A stretch of 64,000 nt of DNA from Streptomyces sp. MMG1121 (GTDB lineage Bacteria; Actinomycetota; Actinomycetes; Streptomycetales; Streptomycetaceae). Below the pieces are notes generated by a model, which worked only from the letters and a program-made list of their open reading frames with translations, searched no databases and was not told the origin of the DNA. The stretch is from the NCBI RefSeq assembly GCF_001280015.1, contig NZ_LGDV01000190.1:248001-312000 (forward strand), written 5' to 3'. Numbering within the stretch: the stretch's first letter is position 1; every line of letters begins with the position of its first letter. Position numbers and translations under genes: made by a program. Of this stretch, positions 60,960 to 64,000 are shown one piece after another.

Positions 60960-61444
60960 GGAAGCGCCGAACGGTCCGCCACCGGGTGTCCCCGGCAACG
61001 GGCCGGTAGTTCCGGCCCCTGCCGACGGACTTCGCGATCCTCACGGAGTCGATGAACAGCGCCAGGAACTCCCGCTTCTTCTCCGAGTCCCACGCCGCCC
61101 ACGTCGAACCTCCCCGAGGGGATCTCCGTTCACGCTCGTCCACTCGTTGGGGATCTGGATGGTTCGGTCGCCGGTCGCCTCCAGTTGCGCCACCGTTCGA
61201 CCGTCCGCTCCTCGCGGGCAGCCAATCGCGCCATGGACTCCGACTCCCCCAGTGACTCCGCCTCCGTGGGCACGCTGTCCTCGTCGAGCCGCTTGGCGAT
61301 CTGCGAGACGCATCGTTCGCGCTGCGCCGGAGGCGACGCCTGGGAGTCGTCCTCACGTCGTTTTGACCGGCGGATATAGGAGACTGCACGCACGTGATCA
61401 AGGCTAGGTGCGGTGCCCAGCCTGTGCTTCCTGAGAGGTGTCAT
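60960..61444 (-). pseudogene. Serine recombinase remnant
   Basis: From ATG 61444 the frame reads MTPLRKHRLGTAPSLDHVRAVSYIRRSKRREDDSQASPPAQRERCVSQIA, the start of a large serine recombinase including its Ser catalytic region. It then jumps straight to C-terminal coiled-coil-like RLDEDSVPTEAESLGESESMARLAAREERTVERWR; the last piece (WDSEKKREFLALFIDSVRIAKSVGRGRNYRPV) is in another frame. The core catalytic and zinc domains are deleted, so it is inactive. Confidence 0.7.
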
Positions 61445-61774
61445 GTGCCTAGTGTGGTAAAGATCAACGTACTGACCGTGCCCGCCGAGCAGCGGGAGGT
61501 GCTGGAGAAGCGGTTCGCCTCGCGCGCCCACGCGGTGGAGAACTCCGACGGCTTCGAGTGGTTCGAGCTGCTGCGGCCCGTCGAGGGCACCGACACCTAC
61601 CTCGTCTACACGCGCTGGCGTGACGAGGAGTCCTTCCAGGCCTGGATGGAGGGGCCGATGAAGGCCGCGCACCAGGGGGGCGGGGAGGGCGCCGAGCGGC
61701 CCCGCCCGGCCGCTTCCGGCTCCACCCTGTGGTCCTTCGAGGTGGTGCAGCAGGCGGGCCCCAAGGGGGCCTGA
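61445..61774 (+). CDS. Antibiotic-biosynthesis-monooxygenase (ABM) domain protein
   Basis: A 109-residue ferredoxin-like ABM protein from GTG 61445, with GAGAGG upstream: VVKINVLTVPAEQREVLEKRFASRAHAVENSDGFEWFELLRPVEGTDTYLVYTRWRDEESFQAWMEG. Relatives are heme-degrading (IsdG/HmoB-like) or quinone-forming monooxygenases. Its start directly abuts the dead recombinase start on the other strand. Confidence 0.9.
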   Translation: MPSVVKINVLTVPAEQREVLEKRFASRAHAVENSDGFEWFELLRPVEGTDTYLVYTRWRDEESFQAWMEGPMKAAHQGGGEGAERPRPAASGSTLWSFEVVQQAGPKGA

Positions 61775-61788
61775 CCGGCGGTCCGGGC

Positions 61789-62532
61789 TCAGGCGTCGGC
61801 ACGCACCAGGTCCAGCTTCGGGAAGCTCACCAGCTCCGGGGCGCGGCCCGCCTGCAGCACATACGCCCGTCCCGTCTCCTCGCCCGCCGCGATCCCGGCC
61901 ACCGACGCCGCGATCTCGGCGGGCTCGGCCACCGCGAAGCCCTGGCCGACGATGTGGTCGACGGCTTCCGGCGGCAGGATCGGCGTGCGGACGAAACCCG
62001 GGCAGATCGCGTTGATCCGCACCCCCTTCTCCTGCCACGTCGGGGCCAGCGAGCGGACCAGGCCGATCACCGCGTGCTTGGTCGCCGTGTACACCGGGTC
62101 GAAGACGGCCGCACCGACCCCGGCCATGCTGGAGGTCACCAGCAGCGAGCCCCCGCCGTGCGCGGCCAGTGCGGGCAGCGCCGCGTGCAGTCCGTACATC
62201 ACGCCGTGCAGGTTGACCGCCAGTACCCGGTGCTGGCGCTCCGCGTCGTAGTCGTCCTCACCGAAGCCGCCGCCGTCGCCGATCCCGGCGTTCAGGTGCA
62301 CCAGGTCCAGCCCGCCGTAGGCCGCCAGGGCGGCGGCGATCAGCGCCTGGTTGTCCTCTTCCCGGGTGGTGTCGGTACGGACGAACAGCCCGTCGACCTC
62401 CCGTGCCACGGCCGTGCCGTCCGCCTCGTCGATGTCCGCCACCACCACGCGCGCCCCGAGCCCGCCGTAGTGCCGGGCGACCGCCGCGCCGATCCCGCTC
62501 GCCGCCCCCGTGACCACTGCCACTTGCGCCAT
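61789..62532 (-). CDS. SDR-family NAD(P)-dependent oxidoreductase
   Basis: A 247-residue classical SDR: TGAASGIGAAVARHYG cofactor motif, HLNAGIGDGG (NAG), catalytic SSMAGVGAAVFDPVYTATKHAVIGL (Ser...YxxxK, here YTATK) and ICPGFVRTPI. ATG 62532. The substrate is unknown. It is convergent with the ABM gene, and the VC0807-family gene lies upstream on the same strand, so both may be one operon. Confidence 0.93.
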   Translation of the reverse strand: MAQVAVVTGAASGIGAAVARHYGGLGARVVVADIDEADGTAVAREVDGLFVRTDTTREEDNQALIAAALAAYGGLDLVHLNAGIGDGGGFGEDDYDAERQHRVLAVNLHGVMYGLHAALPALAAHGGGSLLVTSSMAGVGAAVFDPVYTATKHAVIGLVRSLAPTWQEKGVRINAICPGFVRTPILPPEAVDHIVGQGFAVAEPAEIAASVAGIAAGEETGRAYVLQAGRAPELVSFPKLDLVRADA

Positions 62533-62573
62533 GTCCCTGCTCCTTCGTGGTTCCGACGCGGTCCGGGTGCCGC

Positions 62574-63269
62574 TCACGCCGCGGCCGCGGCCTCGCTGCG
62601 GATGGCGGCGACACGGGCCGGTGTGCGCCCGTAGCGCCGGCTGAAGACCTCCAGGGACACGAACAGCGCCACGTACTGGAGCGTCGTCACCAGCATCACG
62701 GAGTCGACGGGCAGCGTGTACGCGATCACCACCCGGACCACCGAGTCCAGCAGCAGCCCCACGCCCCAGACCGCCGTCAGCAGCCGCATCAGGTGGCGGA
62801 AGGTCGGCGACGTCTCCCAGTCGCGTTCGATCTGCGCGCGCTTGTCGCCCCGCGTCACCGACGACAGGATCCGGTGGATGACCGGCCGTCCGCGCAGCGT
62901 GCACAGGAACACCAGCCCGACGATCCCCGTCATCCAGCCGTCCTTGGCGAACATGAACCGCGGGCTCCCCGTCACCACCGACAGCGCCGCGCCCAGGGCC
63001 ACCATGCTGAGCACCAGGATGCCCAGCATCCCGACGCGCCGCTCCCGCACCACCGTCAGCAGCGCCTCCAGCGTCGGCGGCAGGGCGCTCGCCAGCACCG
63101 CCCACCACAGGCCGGCCCCGGCCGCCCGCAGGCCGTAGAACACGGCCAGCGGCGCGGCGACGTTCAGCACCACGCCCTGCACCAGCGGGCCGTTCGCCGC
63201 CGTCACCTTCGTCCGCCGGTCCGCGCCGGCGTTCGTCCCGGCCGTGTCCGTCGCCTTCGTCATCCTCAT
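62574..63269 (-). CDS. VC0807-family integral membrane protein
   Basis: About 231 residues from ATG 63269 (ATG 63263 is a second choice), with GAGGGGGACC upstream. About six TM segments: VVLNVAAPLAVFYGLRAAGAGLWWAVLASALPPTLEALLTVV, LGILVLSMVALGAALSVVTGSP, WMTGIVGLVFLCTL, RLLTAVWGVGLLLDSVVRVVIAYTLP, LVTTLQYVALFVSL. The pattern FxKDGWxTGxxGLxFLxTL is family-typical (septation-inhibitor-like intracellular protein group). Function unknown. It ends 41 bases before the SDR start on the same strand. Confidence 0.87.
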   Translation of the reverse strand: MRMTKATDTAGTNAGADRRTKVTAANGPLVQGVVLNVAAPLAVFYGLRAAGAGLWWAVLASALPPTLEALLTVVRERRVGMLGILVLSMVALGAALSVVTGSPRFMFAKDGWMTGIVGLVFLCTLRGRPVIHRILSSVTRGDKRAQIERDWETSPTFRHLMRLLTAVWGVGLLLDSVVRVVIAYTLPVDSVMLVTTLQYVALFVSLEVFSRRYGRTPARVAAIRSEAAAAA

Positions 63270-63363
63270 CACCGTGGTCCCCCTCGGTCCGTGTCCGTTC
63301 CCGATGTCTTCGACGCTACGGAGCCGCAGGGCGGCGGACATTGCGTCCAGCCGCCGAGCGGGG

Positions 63364-63402
63364 GTGGGGCCAGACCCACCCCCCGGTGGGGTCTGGCCCC
63401 AC
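63364..63402. promoter_or_regulatory. 14-bp inverted repeat in divergent promoter
   Basis: GTGGGGCCAGACCC (63364-63377) and GGGTCTGGCCCCAC (63389-63402), 11-base spacer, between the VC0807-family gene and the sensor gene; the spacer can also pair (CACC/GGTG). Candidate operator or response-regulator site. Confidence 0.55.
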
Positions 63403-63466
63403 ACCGCCCGGCCGCGGGCCGCGCCACACTGGGGGCCGGTGCGAGCCCCTCCAGGAGGTAAGGCAC

Positions 63467-64000
63467 ATGACCACGACCGGCGGACGCGTCGTCGGTACCG
63501 CCCTGCGCCGCCTCGGGCGGCGCCACCGGGCGCTCGGCTACTGCTGGACGATCGGCTGGTGCAGCCTGGCGGCCCTGGCGATGGTGCTCGTCTGCGCGCC
63601 GGCCGGCCTCTTCACGCAGGGCGACCCGGACCGCGGCCGGCTGCGCGCGTCGCGCCAGCTGACCGGCGTCTACCGCAAGCTGCCCGGACGTTGGGGCGGT
63701 ACGGCCGTCCCCAGCCCCTATCTCCGGGACCGTTCGCCGGGCGAGGACCCGGCCACCCGCCGCGACCTGCTCTTCCTCGCACTGGAACCGCTGGTCGCAC
63801 TGGTCCTGCTGCTCGTCCCCAGCGCGATGGCGTGGTACGGCCTGTTCGGCCTGCTCGCCCCGGGCAGCGCCGCGCTCCTCGGCGGCGACCACAGCCTGTT
63901 CTACGGCGCGGTGTGGGACTCGCCGGTCATGGCGCTGCCCGCCGGCCTCCTCCTCTACTACGCCGCCCTGCTGCTGGCCGGTCCGGCCTCCCGGCTGCAC
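63467..64000 (+). CDS. Sensor-domain membrane protein, probable histidine kinase (5' part)
   Basis: ATG 63467 follows CCAGGAGGTAAGG. 178 residues are visible before the right edge. MTTTGGRVVGTALRRLGRRHRALGYCWTIGWCSLAALAMVLVCAPAGLF is the characteristic start of actinobacterial 'putative sensor' (PF13796-type) histidine kinases. TM helices lie near residues 28-50, 100-125 and 155-175. The kinase domain would lie beyond the window. The gene cannot be closed here. Confidence 0.72.
   Translation, partial: MTTTGGRVVGTALRRLGRRHRALGYCWTIGWCSLAALAMVLVCAPAGLFTQGDPDRGRLRASRQLTGVYRKLPGRWGGTAVPSPYLRDRSPGEDPATRRDLLFLALEPLVALVLLLVPSAMAWYGLFGLLAPGSAALLGGDHSLFYGAVWDSPVMALPAGLLLYYAALLLAGPASRLH

Overview
The window is Streptomyces chromosomal DNA. 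Support: very high GC with strong third-position GC (and the resulting long shadow frames), GTG/TTG starts, GGAGG-type ribosome sites, Gram-positive lipoproteins, an LAXTG-anchored surface protein, DUF4232/DUF4142/DUF4328-type proteins and a 'SCO5918-family' protein. All calls come from reading the sequence; no database search was run.

Layout. 1-7.2 kb: metG (cut by the left edge), a TerF-like von Willebrand A protein with a long acidic repeat, an FUSC-type membrane protein and two small membrane proteins, all on the minus strand. 7.4-15.8 kb: a SpoIIE-type phosphatase and an unknown partner, a secreted beta-propeller/Ig-like protein, an M20 amidohydrolase, an HTH-TPR regulator and a lipoprotein. 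16-20 kb: a compact threonyl-tRNA synthetase lacking the editing domain, preceded by a 20-codon leader peptide with clustered Thr codons and mutually exclusive hairpins (a probable attenuator), then a nucleoside hydrolase and a GH13 alpha-glucosidase. 20-26.4 kb: DUF4142 and DUF6445-like proteins, a DUF4328 membrane protein, an SDR-like protein, an aquaglyceroporin, a membrane protein/winged-helix pair and a PucR-type regulator. 26.6-34 kb: a flotillin with a very long Glu-Ala coiled coil, followed by a 1610-residue DUF3686-type AAA+ ATPase.

34-43.4 kb: small envelope and surface genes, two VOC/GNAT-like genes, a MerR regulator and a cold-adaptation block (SCO5918-family protein, DEAD-box helicase, cold-shock protein). 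43.6-48.2 kb: a MocR remnant, a DSD1-type PLP enzyme for D-amino or 3-hydroxy amino acids with a DauR-like regulator and its probable operator, and a Ser/Thr kinase with a PQQ-like propeller. 48.7-49.3 kb: a DUF4232 protein.

49.27-56.14 kb looks like a decaying integrated segment. It is bounded on one side by an intact tRNA-Gly(CCC) and on the other by a diverged copy of that tRNA's 3' half plus downstream flank. It holds hutD, TetR, NTF2 and GntR genes, genes with several in-frame internal deletions (L,D-transpeptidase, alpha/beta hydrolase, ArsI-type VOC), an ArsC fragment, a broken IS256 transposase and an orphan double-glycine leader peptide gene. After the tRNA the core resumes (zinc-ribbon peptide, dcd, phosphoribosyltransferase, Yip1-family protein). 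A second graveyard follows at 59.0-61.44 kb (DUF5753 regulator, HNH nuclease and serine recombinase remnants around an intact cold-shock gene). The window ends with an ABM monooxygenase, an SDR, a VC0807-family protein and the 5' end of a probable sensor-kinase gene.

The best candidates for new biology are the Thr leader/ThrRS attenuator, the flotillin plus giant ATPase pair with its structured leader, and the orphan double-glycine peptide inside the tRNA-bounded island.
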